DNA of 64,000 nt, taken from Flavobacterium psychrophilum (lineage in GTDB: Bacteria > Bacteroidota > Bacteroidia > Flavobacteriales > Flavobacteriaceae). Position 1 is the first letter of the stretch; each line of letters starts with the position of its first letter. A model generated the notes under the pieces. It ran no database searches. It had not been told where the DNA came from and saw only the letters and a list, made by a program, of their open reading frames with translations. Of the stretch, positions 7,788-16,044 are shown piece after piece. The position numbers and the translations under genes were made by a program. Location: contig CAMBZB010000006.1 in the NCBI GenBank assembly GCA_945872245.1, positions 21,511-85,510 on the forward strand. The letters are read 5' to 3'.

Positions 7788-8214
7788 ATGAAAAATATTA
7801 ATTCGTTTTTATACTTGTTTTGATTCTTATTGGGAGTATAGCAATACATTCCAAAACAGTAATTGGGTAGATCCCAAATCTTCTAATGTAAAAAAAAATC
7901 CTTTTAAAGGCAATTTAAGCGCTGCCGCCGACGGAAAGGAAATATTCAACCAAATGTGTGTTTTATGTCACGGCTTGAAAGGGGAGGGTAATGATGAAGC
8001 TGGATTAAGTTTGGAGCGAAAACCAGCGAATTTTATTGTCCTAAAAGTTATAACCGAAAGTGACTGTTCCATTTTTTGGAAAATAACAAATGGAAAGGCT
8101 CCAATGGCATCTTATGATGAACTCTTGTCAGATGATCAACGTTGGAAGTTGGTAAATTACATTAGAGAGCTTGGCAAAAAGGGAGTAGTTAGAGTCAAAG
8201 AACTAACAAAATAA
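7788..8214 (+). pseudogene. Small cytochrome c gene with two frameshifts in the signal-peptide region
   Basis: The haem domain is intact from about 7920: it contains MCVLCHG (a CxxCH haem site), NGKAPMASYDELLSDDQ with a candidate Met ligand, and a C-terminal helix to 8214. Upstream, that frame has no start codon. ATG 7788 opens MKNINS, which stops after 11 codons. Adding one T to the T5 run at 7806-7810 gives a good signal peptide, MKNINSFFILVLILIGSIAI; adding one A to the A4 run at 7853-7856 then joins it to NSNWVDPKSSN and the haem domain in one frame. So the gene is two one-base deletions away from a complete periplasmic monohaem cytochrome. Either it is a recent pseudogene or the bases are homopolymer sequencing errors. 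Starting at ATG 7954 would leave no export signal, so I reject it as a functional start. Confidence 0.75.
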
Positions 8215-8313
8215 AAAATAATTGGTCTTAAAAGAATACATAAATGGGAATATTTATATCTTGTAATCAAAGGCTTGAAATGAATGTCTTAAAAGATATA
8301 GTCAAGAATATAT

Positions 8314-8363
8314 ATAAAAAATGAAAGTGGACAATTCTAAAATAATTTAGAATTGTCCACTTT
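8314..8363 (-). terminator. tmRNA terminator
   Basis: A perfect 18-bp inverted repeat (8324-8341 and 8346-8363) with a 4-base loop lies three bases beyond the tmRNA 3' end. On the minus strand it is followed by CATTTTTTATAT, a T-rich tail. Confidence 0.88.
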
Positions 8364-8365
8364 TG

Positions 8366-8758
8366 TGGAGTCGGGGAGAGTCGAACTCCCGTCCAAACAA
8401 GCAACTAAAAAACTTTCTACACGCTTATTTCCTGATTTGGTTTTCGACTTTGTGCTAGGCCAGGAACAGCCACACATTGCTTATCTTCTTAGTTTCGAAA
8501 TCCACCCGAAGCTTATGGAAATCTAGGTTTAAATTTACGATTCACCTTTGTCGACCGCTATAAACCAGAGCTTTCGAGGTAAATCCTGCTTTCCTACCTA
8601 GTAGGACGAGGCTAATCTTACTATAATTCAGATTATGCAGCAAGAGCGTAGTTTCCTTCGCCGTGTATGTGTTTTGAAACCTTTTATTTACGAGAATTGT
8701 CCCAGTTCTCGGCGTGCTTACTTTTCAATTCGACTTGCTGTCAAAACCAGTCGACCCC
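8366..8758 (-). ncRNA. ssrA: Transfer-messenger RNA (trans-translation)
   Basis: A one-piece tmRNA of about 393 nt that rescues stalled ribosomes and tags the unfinished protein. The 5' end GGGGTCG (8758-8752) pairs with CGACTCC (8373-8367) as a 7-bp acceptor stem with one G-U; the discriminator A is at 8366, and CCA is not encoded. The T-arm GGGAGTTCGACTCTCCC and the 5' tRNA-like GACTGGTTTTGACAGC are present. The tag reading frame is 8662-8633: Gly-Glu-Gly-Asn-Tyr-Ala-Leu-Ala-Ala then TAA, resuming at GGC. ALAA is the usual protease-recognition end. ClpS is encoded at 14152-14427. Confidence 0.96.
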
Positions 8759-8844
8759 ATTTTTTTATTAACTAATTCTCAAAAATCATTCCAAAATTGA
8801 TTTGGTAAATATAGTCATTTTTCCAAGAATTTAATCCGCTGAAT

Positions 8845-10044
8845 CTATTCTTCTTCACTATTCAAGTGAAAAGGATAATCACCAAATAATGCCGACAATT
8901 TTTTAATTTCATACGGCTTTCTAGAAAATTTATTTGATAATGCTATAATGGTGACATTCTCATTTCTCAAAGTTACATAGGATGAAGTATTGCCGTGCCA
9001 CCAACCATTGTGATAATATAAAGTTACCCCTGGATCTAGTTCCGTCATTCGTATTCCAAGCCCATAATTTCTTTTACCCTTATGCTCGTTGCTGTATCCT
9101 GTATAGACTTGCTGGAGTAATTCAGGATCTAAAAATGTAGAGGTACTTCTTGCTCGGTCTAATTTTAATAAATCCCGTGGAGTAGAATAGATATTTTTGT
9201 CTCCATAAATGGCATCTAAATAGTCCATTCCAATTTCAACTTTATTTCCTTTATAGGAAGGCGCTACCTTTTTTCGGTCGTTATCATAATCCATGACAAA
9301 GGTATTTTTCATCCCAAGGGGCTCAAAAATGATTTGCTCCATCGCTACTTTATACGATAAGCCGGTTATTTTTTCGATAATCAAAGCCAACATGGCATAA
9401 TTGGTATTACAGTACGCAAATCGAGTCCCAGTTTTTGATTCTAGACCGATGTCTTTTGTTGTCATTAGATTTAAAATATCATGATTAGTTAGCACATTGT
9501 GTCTGTCCCATATCTCTTTTTTGTCTGTGAAATAAGAATAATTTCGCATTCCACTTCGATGATTTAATAACATTCTAACTGTTACTTCAGGGTAAGGAAA
9601 CTCCTTTAAAATGGTTTTTACTTTTTGGTCTAAATCTAATTTTTTGGCATTTACCAATTTTAAAACTGCGGTTGCAGTAATCATTTTGCTAACTGATGCG
9701 ATGTGGAGAGGGGTGTCGGCAGTAATTAAGGTTTTGTCTCTAAAATTGGCATAGCCTTCGTATTTTTCAAAGAGGATTTGTCCATTTTTTGCCACTAGAA
9801 TGCTACCATTTAAACTATGGTTTGGCCAATTTTTATTGTAAAAAGATTCAACAGCTCTTTTTTTTGAAGTTATGTATTCCGAAGTAAGTATGGGAACTTC
9901 ATGAACTAAAGGTCTCATTTTAGGTAAAACATCTTTTGGAAGTTCGGCATCGCTGAGTTCCACTTTATGCTGTTTTGTACAGGAACTTAAAACTAAAATC
10001 AAGAGGAGTAATTGTAGTATATTTGTGCGTTTGATATAATTCAT
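8845..10044 (-). CDS. Beta-lactamase-fold serine hydrolase, lipoprotein
   Basis: A 399-residue member of the class C beta-lactamase/PBP-like serine hydrolases. The start chosen, ATG 10044 (MNYIKRTNILQ), gives a lipoprotein signal with lipobox VLSSC; an upstream ATG at 10080 would precede the promoter box at 10064-10071. Catalytic motifs: SVSK (Ser nucleophile and general base Lys), YCN (YxN) and, near the C-terminus, HNGWWHG in place of the usual KTG/HTG element. It is probably a cell-envelope esterase, peptidase or amidase rather than an antibiotic-resistance enzyme; the substrate cannot be told. It is transcribed alone. Confidence 0.88.
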   Translation of the reverse strand: MNYIKRTNILQLLLLILVLSSCTKQHKVELSDAELPKDVLPKMRPLVHEVPILTSEYITSKKRAVESFYNKNWPNHSLNGSILVAKNGQILFEKYEGYANFRDKTLITADTPLHIASVSKMITATAVLKLVNAKKLDLDQKVKTILKEFPYPEVTVRMLLNHRSGMRNYSYFTDKKEIWDRHNVLTNHDILNLMTTKDIGLESKTGTRFAYCNTNYAMLALIIEKITGLSYKVAMEQIIFEPLGMKNTFVMDYDNDRKKVAPSYKGNKVEIGMDYLDAIYGDKNIYSTPRDLLKLDRARSTSTFLDPELLQQVYTGYSNEHKGKRNYGLGIRMTELDPGVTLYYHNGWWHGNTSSYVTLRNENVTIIALSNKFSRKPYEIKKLSALFGDYPFHLNSEEE

Positions 10045-10063
10045 TTTTATTGGAATAGAATGG

Positions 10064-10071
10064 CAAATATA
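10064..10071 (-). promoter_or_regulatory. -7 box for the serine hydrolase gene
   Basis: TATATTTG on the minus strand, exact TAnnTTTG, 19 bases before the chosen ATG at 10044. No clear -33 TTG at the usual spacing. It supports the shorter start. Confidence 0.6.
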
Positions 10072-10282
10072 TAGAATCAAACTCTTTTGGTTTGTTATTT
10101 TTTTTAAAAATCACAACACTTTTTTTGTTTAATAGTAGGGAATAAAAGTATCCTGATTAGATTCAAGCTTTTAGTATTTTTTATTCTATGTCTAATTTAA
10201 CAAAAAGGAATTTACTATCAAATAAAATGGGTATATTTATGATGCAAATACATAATAAGGTAAAATAAAGACACGATAGAAA

Positions 10283-11485
10283 ATGAAATTTGGAATTATA
10301 AAAGAAAGGAAAAATCCTCCTGACCGGAGAGTTGTATTTTCGCCTGATGAATTAGCAAGATTAAAACAACTCTATCAAGGCCTAACTGTAAAAGTGGAAA
10401 GTTCAGATATCCGGGTTTTTAGTGATGAGGATTATCGGAATATAGGTGTTGAAGTTGCTGATGACATTAGTGACTGTTCTGTTTTTTTTGGTGTTAAGGA
10501 GGTTCCAATAGACTATTTAATTGCCGACAAGTCCTATTTCTTTTTTTCGCACACTCTCAAAAAACAACCTCATAACAGACAATTATTGCGGGCTTTATTA
10601 GATAAAAACATTGATTTTTATGACCATGAAACTTTGGTCGATACCCACAATCATAGGTTAATTGGTTTTGGGAAGTATGCAGGAATTGTAGGTACATACA
10701 ATGCCATTCGAGCTTTTGGAATAAAATTCGAATTATTTAGATTGCCCAAAGCCGCTACACTTTCTGGAAAAGAGGCTTTAATTGCTCATTTGAAGCGGTT
10801 GGTTTTGCCGCCTTTGAAATTCGTTGTAACTGGAACTGGTAAAGTGGGCAGTGGTGTAAAAGAAGTACTTGATGCTATCAAAATATCTGAAGTTTCAGTC
10901 GAGAATTATTTGACAAAAAACTATACGCAACCCGTTTATACCCAGATTGACGTATTGGAATATAACAAGAGAAAAGATGGTAATGTCTTGGATTTCAGTG
11001 ATTTTTTCGATCATCCACAGGAATACGTTTCTGATTTTGAACGGTTCACGAAAGTTTCGGATGTATATATTACTGCACATTTTCATGCCAATGAAGCCCC
11101 GAAAATTCTCACACGAGAAATGCTTCAGGCCAACGATTGTAAAATAAAAGTCGTTGCCGATATCTCCTGCGATGTCGATGGTTCTATCGCTTGTACACTG
11201 AGATCGTCAACCATTGTCGAGCCTTTTTATGGTTATTTGCCTAGCGAAAATAAAGAGGTAGATATTTTTCACCCAGCGGCAATTGTGGTAATGGCTGTAG
11301 ACAATTTGCCTTGTGAATTGCCAAGAGATGCCAGCGAAGGCTTTGGTGAAATGTTTATGGAACAAGTGATTCCTGCTTTTTTCAATGGAGACAAAGACGG
11401 AATTTTGCAACGCGCTAAAATGACCGAAAAAGGAAAACTCACCCCAAGGTTTAGCTATTTACAAGATTATGTAGATGGAAACTGA
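10283..11485 (+). CDS. Alanine dehydrogenase/saccharopine dehydrogenase-like NAD(P) oxidoreductase
   Basis: A 400-residue protein with an AlaDH/PNT N-terminal domain (MKFGIIKERKNPPDRRVVFSP, then FFGVKEVP and FFFSHTLKKQPHN) and a central Rossmann nucleotide-binding region VVTGTGKVGSGVKEVL. A second catalytic-domain part carries ISCDVDGSIACTLRSSTI and a C-terminal cap. The layout resembles fungal-type saccharopine dehydrogenase (lysine-forming) as much as alanine dehydrogenase, so the substrate is probably an amino acid or its ketoacid adduct, but which one is undecided. It stands alone between a divergent serine hydrolase and a strong terminator. Confidence 0.82.
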   Translation: MKFGIIKERKNPPDRRVVFSPDELARLKQLYQGLTVKVESSDIRVFSDEDYRNIGVEVADDISDCSVFFGVKEVPIDYLIADKSYFFFSHTLKKQPHNRQLLRALLDKNIDFYDHETLVDTHNHRLIGFGKYAGIVGTYNAIRAFGIKFELFRLPKAATLSGKEALIAHLKRLVLPPLKFVVTGTGKVGSGVKEVLDAIKISEVSVENYLTKNYTQPVYTQIDVLEYNKRKDGNVLDFSDFFDHPQEYVSDFERFTKVSDVYITAHFHANEAPKILTREMLQANDCKIKVVADISCDVDGSIACTLRSSTIVEPFYGYLPSENKEVDIFHPAAIVVMAVDNLPCELPRDASEGFGEMFMEQVIPAFFNGDKDGILQRAKMTEKGKLTPRFSYLQDYVDGN

Positions 11486-11533
11486 TGTGGGCTGATTTTT
11501 TTTTTTGAATATAGAGTGGTTGTAAATACAATA

Positions 11534-11571
11534 CCCCCAAAAAGTCAGACACTATTGGGGGCATTTTTTTT
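11534..11571 (+). terminator. Terminator after the dehydrogenase gene
   Basis: CCCCCAA (11534-11540) and TTGGGGG (11555-11561) form a stem with a 14-base loop, followed by CATTTTTTTT. It separates this gene from the convergent kdsA. Confidence 0.85.
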
Positions 11572-11581
11572 AAAATTGGAT

Positions 11582-12400
11582 CTAAAACGTATTTATGGTT
11601 TTTCTGATGGCGACTAACTTGGTCATTAGTCCTTCAAAATAATCCAAATGCAGCATATTGGCACCGTCACTTTTGGCATTAGCAGGGTCGAAATGGGTTT
11701 CTATAAAAATTCCGTCAACGCCTACAGCGATTCCGGCTTTGGCAATGGTTTCAATCATATCCGGTCTTCCGCCAGTCACACCCGCAGTTTGGTTGGGTTG
11801 TTGCAGGGAATGGGTAACATCAAGCACCGTCGTGGCATACTGTTGCATGGTGGGAATTCCACGGAAATCAACAATCATGTCTTGGTAGCCAAACATTGTT
11901 CCGCGATCGGTTACCATTACATTATGATTGTGGCAATCCAATACCTTTTGCACGGCGTGTTTCATGCTTTCCGGACTCATGAATTGTCCTTTTTTCAAGT
12001 TGATTACTTTTCCGGTTTTGGCTGCAGCCACAAGCAAATCAGTTTGGCGCACCAAGAAAGCGGGGATTTGTAATACATCAACATATTCGGCAGCCATAGC
12101 CGCATCTTCATTGGTGTGAATATCGGTTACGGTAGGGACACCAAAAGTCTCCGAAACTTTGCGAAGAATTCGTAATGCTTTTTCGTCACCAATTCCTGAA
12201 AAACTATCAATTCTGGATCGGTTGGCCTTCTTGAAGGAGCCTTTGAAAACGAAAGGAATTTCTAATTTATCGGTAATTCCAATTAACTTTTCGGCAATTC
12301 GCATCGCCATTTCTTCGCCTTCAATGGCGCAAGGCCCAGCCAATAGAAAGAAGTTGCCACTATCAGCATGTTTTATTTGTGGAATATGGTGTAGATTCAT
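11582..12400 (-). CDS. kdsA: 3-deoxy-8-phosphooctulonate synthase (KDO-8-P synthase)
   Basis: A 272-residue TIM-barrel enzyme that condenses PEP with arabinose 5-phosphate to KDO-8-phosphate for the lipopolysaccharide inner core. Signatures: FLLAGPCAIEGEE near the N-terminus, FKGSFKKANRSR (PEP phosphate-binding), VTDIHTNEDA, MVTDRGTMFGY, DVTHSLQQPN and GIFIETHFDP. Length is normal. A -7 box TATCTTTG lies 20 bases upstream. The next gene downstream is an unrelated lipoprotein in the same orientation whose own promoter lies further upstream. Confidence 0.97.
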   Translation of the reverse strand: MNLHHIPQIKHADSGNFFLLAGPCAIEGEEMAMRIAEKLIGITDKLEIPFVFKGSFKKANRSRIDSFSGIGDEKALRILRKVSETFGVPTVTDIHTNEDAAMAAEYVDVLQIPAFLVRQTDLLVAAAKTGKVINLKKGQFMSPESMKHAVQKVLDCHNHNVMVTDRGTMFGYQDMIVDFRGIPTMQQYATTVLDVTHSLQQPNQTAGVTGGRPDMIETIAKAGIAVGVDGIFIETHFDPANAKSDGANMLHLDYFEGLMTKLVAIRKTINTF

Positions 12401-12419
12401 AAGGTGATTTTTGAAAGGG

Positions 12420-12427
12420 CAAAGATA
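12420..12427 (-). promoter_or_regulatory. -7 box for kdsA
   Basis: TATCTTTG on the minus strand fits TAnnTTTG; the ATG is 20 bases downstream. No TTG at the expected -33 distance. Confidence 0.55.
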
Positions 12428-12462
12428 GTCAGGATTTGTGATTTACGATTTAGGATTTGTGA

Positions 12463-12915
12463 TTAATTTTTCTTCAAGGTGAGCCCAACAGGAACCATCA
12501 ATACTCCTTTTTCATAAATATTCAAATATAAGGTAACGGGATTTTGTTGTCCTTCCCATTTTAGTTCGTAAACATCCAAAAAGCCTGCCCCCATCTCGCT
12601 TCTTTTTGTTGGAAACGGACAGCAACTTTCTAATTTAGTGTAGGTAATTTTTTCCCCTTTTGGTCCTGCCAAAGCATTTAGATAACGTTGCTGATTAATG
12701 GTTTCGTTTTTTGTATTAGAATAAAAAATATTAATGGGATATTCTTTTTCATAACCATATTTTTGATCCTTGCTGTATTCAGTGATGACGAATGTATTGT
12801 TGCTTTCCAAGCGAGGAATAGGAGCATTGTCATCCATATTCTTTATGGTAGATTGTGTGCTTATACATGATGTGTACAGAAGCAACAAAGTGATAAAAGG
12901 CAGGATTTTTTTCAT
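12463..12915 (-). CDS. Small lipoprotein of unknown function
   Basis: A 150-residue protein with a hydrophobic signal and lipobox YTSC (Cys17), hence a probable lipid-anchored envelope protein. The mature part has a conserved-looking core KITYTKLESCCPFPTKRS with adjacent cysteines and ends in a beta-rich stretch (DVYELKWEG, VTLYLNIYEKG). Similar genes often sit beside kdsA in flavobacteria and can inherit an aldolase name by proximity, but nothing in the sequence looks like an aldolase. No function can be assigned. Confidence 0.8.
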   Translation of the reverse strand: MKKILPFITLLLLYTSCISTQSTIKNMDDNAPIPRLESNNTFVITEYSKDQKYGYEKEYPINIFYSNTKNETINQQRYLNALAGPKGEKITYTKLESCCPFPTKRSEMGAGFLDVYELKWEGQQNPVTLYLNIYEKGVLMVPVGLTLKKN

Positions 12916-13000
12916 AGTTTTATTAGGTTTAATTTTTTTCGAATCTAATTTTTTCTTTGTTCAGATCCTACTTCTTAAATTCGTAATAGAATTTAAACAA

Positions 13001-13031
13001 CAAATTTAGTCGGTATTGCTGCCATAAACAA
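13001..13031 (-). promoter_or_regulatory. Promoter of the small lipoprotein gene
   Basis: TTG (13031-13029), 20-base spacer, TAAATTTG (13008-13001) on the minus strand; about 80 bases of leader precede the ATG at 12915. Nearby, 13043-13076 holds an AT-rich inverted repeat (TAATAATT ... AATTATTA) between this promoter and the divergent sulfur-transport pair. Confidence 0.6.
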
Positions 13032-13100
13032 TAATTATACTTTAATAATTTCAATTTTTTTAAATTAGAATTATTATTTTAGCCCAATAAAAATAAAGTT

Positions 13101-13658
13101 ATGGATATTATTTTTCAAACCTGGCCTTGGTATGTTTCGGGATTTTTGATAGGTATGGTCATGCTTTGTCTGATTTATTTCGGGAAAGCTTTCGGGATGT
13201 CGTCTAATTTAAGCACTTTATGTTCCATGACTGGAATAGGAAAAAGGGTGTCTTTTTTTGATTTTGATTGGAAAGCACAACGATGGAATTTGTTTGTGGT
13301 TTTAGGAGCCATGTTGGGTGGTTTTGTGGCTAATTATTTTATGAGCGATACATCAAATGTGACCATCAATCCAAAAACAATAGCACAATTGGAACAATTG
13401 GGTATTGAAGCTCCAAACGGAAAATTATTGCCTGATGCTTTATTCGGGAACGCTATTTTTGAATCTCCAAAAATGATTTTTATTCTGCTTATAGGCGGAA
13501 TTCTGATAGGTTTCGGGACACGTTACGCTAGCGGATGTACGTCTGGTCACGCCATTTCTGGATTGAGCAACTTTCAAATTCAATCATTGAAAGCTGTAAT
13601 CGGATTTTTTATAGGAGGCTTGATAATGTCTCATTTTATTTTACCCTTACTTTTCTAA
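13101..13658 (+). CDS. YeeE/YedE-family sulfur transporter, first half (PmpA-like)
   Basis: A 185-residue integral membrane protein with about four hydrophobic segments. The family signature with its conserved cysteine, RYASGCTSGHAISG, lies near residue 145, and PKMIFILLIGGILIGFGTR precedes it. In the thiosulfate importer TsuA two such halves are fused in one chain; here they are separate genes two bases apart, so the functional unit is probably a heteromer with the next product. It likely moves thiosulfate or other sulfur species across the inner membrane. Confidence 0.88.
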   Translation: MDIIFQTWPWYVSGFLIGMVMLCLIYFGKAFGMSSNLSTLCSMTGIGKRVSFFDFDWKAQRWNLFVVLGAMLGGFVANYFMSDTSNVTINPKTIAQLEQLGIEAPNGKLLPDALFGNAIFESPKMIFILLIGGILIGFGTRYASGCTSGHAISGLSNFQIQSLKAVIGFFIGGLIMSHFILPLLF

Positions 13659-13660
13659 TT

Positions 13661-14074
13661 ATGAACACATTAAAATATTTATTTGTTGGATTTGTATTCG
13701 GAATTATTTTGACAAAATCAGAAGCAATTTCTTGGTACAGAATTTATGAAATGTTCCAATTTCAATCCTTTCACATGTACGGAATTATTATGGTTGCCGT
13801 AATTACGGGGAGTACTGGAATCCAAATCATAAAGAGAAATAACGTAAAAAATATTGATGGTTTGCCCATAGAGATTCAAGACAAAGAACCCGGTTCTACT
13901 CGTTTTTGGGTGGGTGGCATATTCTTTGGATTGGGTTGGGCATTGGTAGGATCTTGCCCGGGCCCCATATTCATTTTACTTGGTGCAGGATTTTTGCCCG
14001 TGCTATTAGTGCTTTTCGGGGCGCTTTTTGGAACTTTCCTTTATGGGTTGTTACGATCTAAATTGCCTCATTAA
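13661..14074 (+). CDS. YeeE/YedE-family sulfur transporter, second half (PmpB-like)
   Basis: A 137-residue membrane protein that starts at ATG 13661 (MNTLKYLFVG), two bases after the stop of the first half. The conserved GLGWALVGSCPGPIF carries the second family cysteine. Hydrophobic segments at about residues 4-20, 40-58, 83-100 and 105-130. Translational coupling with the upstream gene is likely. The pair ends at a strong bidirectional terminator. Confidence 0.88.
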   Translation: MNTLKYLFVGFVFGIILTKSEAISWYRIYEMFQFQSFHMYGIIMVAVITGSTGIQIIKRNNVKNIDGLPIEIQDKEPGSTRFWVGGIFFGLGWALVGSCPGPIFILLGAGFLPVLLVLFGALFGTFLYGLLRSKLPH

Positions 14075-14089
14075 AATAATTCTATTGAT

Positions 14090-14133
14090 AAACAAAAACA
14101 GGGTTTTCTTATAAGAAAACCCTGTTTTTGTTT
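14090..14133. terminator. Bidirectional terminator between the sulfur transporter pair and clpS
   Basis: A perfect inverted repeat with 22-bp arms (14090-14111 and 14112-14133, core AGGGTTTTCTTA/TAAGAAAACCCT), A-rich at one end and T-rich at the other, so it can stop transcription from both sides. The flanking genes converge here. Confidence 0.9.
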
Positions 14134-14151
14134 ATTTGAAGACTTGAAGTT

Positions 14152-14427
14152 TTATACTATTTCAGCACTCAATCCTGCTTCAAGTAATTGAGTACATTGT
14201 GGTTTTAATTTTTCTAAAACACCCGTTTTTACAGTGCATTTTCCGTTATAGTGTACAATCAAAGAGCATTGTTCCGCTTGTTCAGGAGTGTGCTCACAAA
14301 CCCGAATCAATGTATCAATTACATGGTCAAAAGTGTTTACATCATCATTATACACTATAATTTCATTATTTATGGTTGTAGCCTCTTTGAGGCTAACTTT
14401 CTCTCTTGTTTTTTCTTTTGTACTCAT
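14152..14427 (-). CDS. clpS: ClpS adaptor of the ClpAP/ClpCP protease
   Basis: A 91-residue adaptor that delivers N-degron proteins to the Clp AAA ATPase. The core motifs IIVYNDDVNTFDHVIDTL, EQAEQCSLIVHYNGKC and the C-terminal GLSAEIV are the standard ClpS fold; the acidic loop YNDD and the helix with HVID line the N-end pocket. Length is normal. It may be co-transcribed with the methyltransferase and prmA upstream. Confidence 0.95.
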   Translation of the reverse strand: MSTKEKTREKVSLKEATTINNEIIVYNDDVNTFDHVIDTLIRVCEHTPEQAEQCSLIVHYNGKCTVKTGVLEKLKPQCTQLLEAGLSAEIV

Positions 14428-14470
14428 TTTTAGATAATTTGTAGGTTTAAATAAAAATACAGTTGGTTCT

Positions 14471-15085
14471 CTATTTTATTTTTTCGAAGACACAAAATGT
14501 AAAATTTTGCTTGGTTTCAAATGGGGTAATATGATCTTCAGTTATACATTTTAATTTTTTGAAACGATTCGAAAATTGTTTTTCCAATTCGCTTTCTGAG
14601 TATTGTTTAATATCGAGTCCACTACATTTTTTTGGGCCAATTTCTGAAAAAGTGCCAATTATCAGAAAACCAGTGACCCATTTTCCCGTAATTTCAACAT
14701 ACTTTTCCACTTGTTCTTCTGTTGTCAAAAAATGAAATGTGGCTCGGTCATGCCAAATGTCATAAGTGGTCTTCGGTTTGAATTCGCTGATGTCTGACAC
14801 AATCCAATTTACTTTTTCCGACTTTTTCCCCAATCTTTTTTTAGCTCTTTCTAACGCATTTGCCGAAATATCCAAGACCGTTATATTCTCATAGCCTTCA
14901 TACAATAAAAAATCAACTAGTTTACTGTCCCCTCCTCCAATATCAATAATTTTGGACGATTTTTCTAAATAGATTTCCCGAATAAAATCAAGCGAAGTTT
15001 CTGGTTTTTCTTGTGTCCAGCTTACTTCGTCGGGCTGTTTGGTTTCATAAACCACCTCCCAATGATTTTTTCTATTCATATCCAT
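14471..15085 (-). CDS. Class I SAM-dependent methyltransferase, substrate unknown
   Basis: A 204-residue single-domain methyltransferase. The SAM-binding motif I is IIDIGGGDSKLVDFLL, followed by ITVLDISANALERAKKR (motif II with acidic Asp) and WIVSDISEF, then YDIWHDRATFHFL, which resembles thiopurine/tellurite-type methyltransferase relatives. The start may be either Met1 (15085) or Met3 (15079); both are close to a weak ribosome site. It lies 20 bases after prmA. The substrate cannot be predicted. Confidence 0.85.
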   Translation of the reverse strand: MDMNRKNHWEVVYETKQPDEVSWTQEKPETSLDFIREIYLEKSSKIIDIGGGDSKLVDFLLYEGYENITVLDISANALERAKKRLGKKSEKVNWIVSDISEFKPKTTYDIWHDRATFHFLTTEEQVEKYVEITGKWVTGFLIIGTFSEIGPKKCSGLDIKQYSESELEKQFSNRFKKLKCITEDHITPFETKQNFTFCVFEKIK

Positions 15086-15105
15086 TTTTTTGGACTATTC
15101 TATTA

Positions 15106-15939
15106 CTAATTTGCGTATTTTAAAGATACCCAGTTATTTCTTTCAAACTTTTTAATATAAGTCAATCCTTTTTCGACGCATGAGGCATCAATAAATGGAA
15201 TGTCTTCTTCGTAAAATCCACTCAATAATAGGGTTCCTTTTGGATTTAAGCAATCTACATAAGTTTGCATATCGTTCAACAAGATATTTCTGTTGATATT
15301 GGCAATAACCAAGTCGTATTTTTTGTCTTTCAATAAGGCGGCTTCCCCTTCATAAACCGTAATATGTCTGCAATTATTGCGCTCAGCATTTTCTATGGAA
15401 TTCAAGTAACACCAGTTGTCAATATCAATGGCGTCAATGGGTTTAGCGCCCTTCATTTCGGCTAAGATGGCTAAAATAGCTGTTCCGCAACCCATATCCA
15501 AAGTTTTCATTCCTGTAACATCGATTTCCAACAAATGCTGAATCATCATATGCGTGGTTTCGTGATGACCTGTCCCGAAACTCATTTTTGGTTCGATTAC
15601 GATGTCAAATTCGGTGCTTGTTTTTGGATGAAAAGGGGCACGAACATGACAATTCCCATCCACATCGATAGGTTCAAAATTATTCTCCCATTCTTCGTTC
15701 CAATTGACTTGGTCAATTTCTTCAATTTTGTAAGAAATAGTGAATTCTGGAGAATTCAAAATGAATAAATCATCCAATAGGTTTTCGGTCCAAAAGTCTT
15801 TTTGGATATAAGCAACTATTCCCAAATCGCTATCGATAAAGCTTTCAAACGGTAGTTCACCCAATTCGGCAATAAGGATTTCCGAACCTAACTCTTTTGG
15901 TTCAACCGTAAAATGAAAGCCTAAATATATATTTGACAT
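15106..15939 (-). CDS. prmA: Ribosomal protein L11 methyltransferase
   Basis: Trimethylates ribosomal protein L11. I start at ATG 15939 (MSNIYLGFHFTV), 277 residues, rather than the open frame to 16011, because a -7 box lies at 15952-15959. The N-terminal L11-recognition domain is followed by the catalytic domain with FGTGHHETTHMM, TLDMGCGTAILAI (motif I), DIDNWC and LVIANINRNIL (NINR, the active-site NxNxxP-like element). All key motifs are intact. Confidence 0.95.
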   Translation of the reverse strand: MSNIYLGFHFTVEPKELGSEILIAELGELPFESFIDSDLGIVAYIQKDFWTENLLDDLFILNSPEFTISYKIEEIDQVNWNEEWENNFEPIDVDGNCHVRAPFHPKTSTEFDIVIEPKMSFGTGHHETTHMMIQHLLEIDVTGMKTLDMGCGTAILAILAEMKGAKPIDAIDIDNWCYLNSIENAERNNCRHITVYEGEAALLKDKKYDLVIANINRNILLNDMQTYVDCLNPKGTLLLSGFYEEDIPFIDASCVEKGLTYIKKFERNNWVSLKYAN

Positions 15940-15951
15940 AAATTTTTTTTG

Positions 15952-15959
15952 CAAAGGTA
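15952..15959 (-). promoter_or_regulatory. -7 box for prmA
   Basis: TACCTTTG on the minus strand, 12 bases before the chosen ATG at 15939; an exact TAnnTTTG. It makes the longer in-frame start impossible if used. Confidence 0.55.
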
Positions 15960-16044
15960 AGAATCTCTTTTTGTTGGATTGTGAAAGGCGAAAAAGAGAT
16001 TTGAATAGCATCCAAATCCCCTTTTAGTTGATCCTCATTTTACT

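Noticed and set aside
7954-8214. Reading the small cytochrome c as an intact 86-residue gene starting at ATG 7954
   Set aside because: That start leaves the haem motif at residue 2 with no export signal; haem attachment happens in the periplasm. The upstream sequence clearly encodes a frameshifted signal peptide.
8366-8758. A tRNA gene, suggested by the T-arm GGGAGTTCGACTCTCCC
   Set aside because: The T-arm and acceptor stem belong to tmRNA; no anticodon arm is present and the tag frame is visible.
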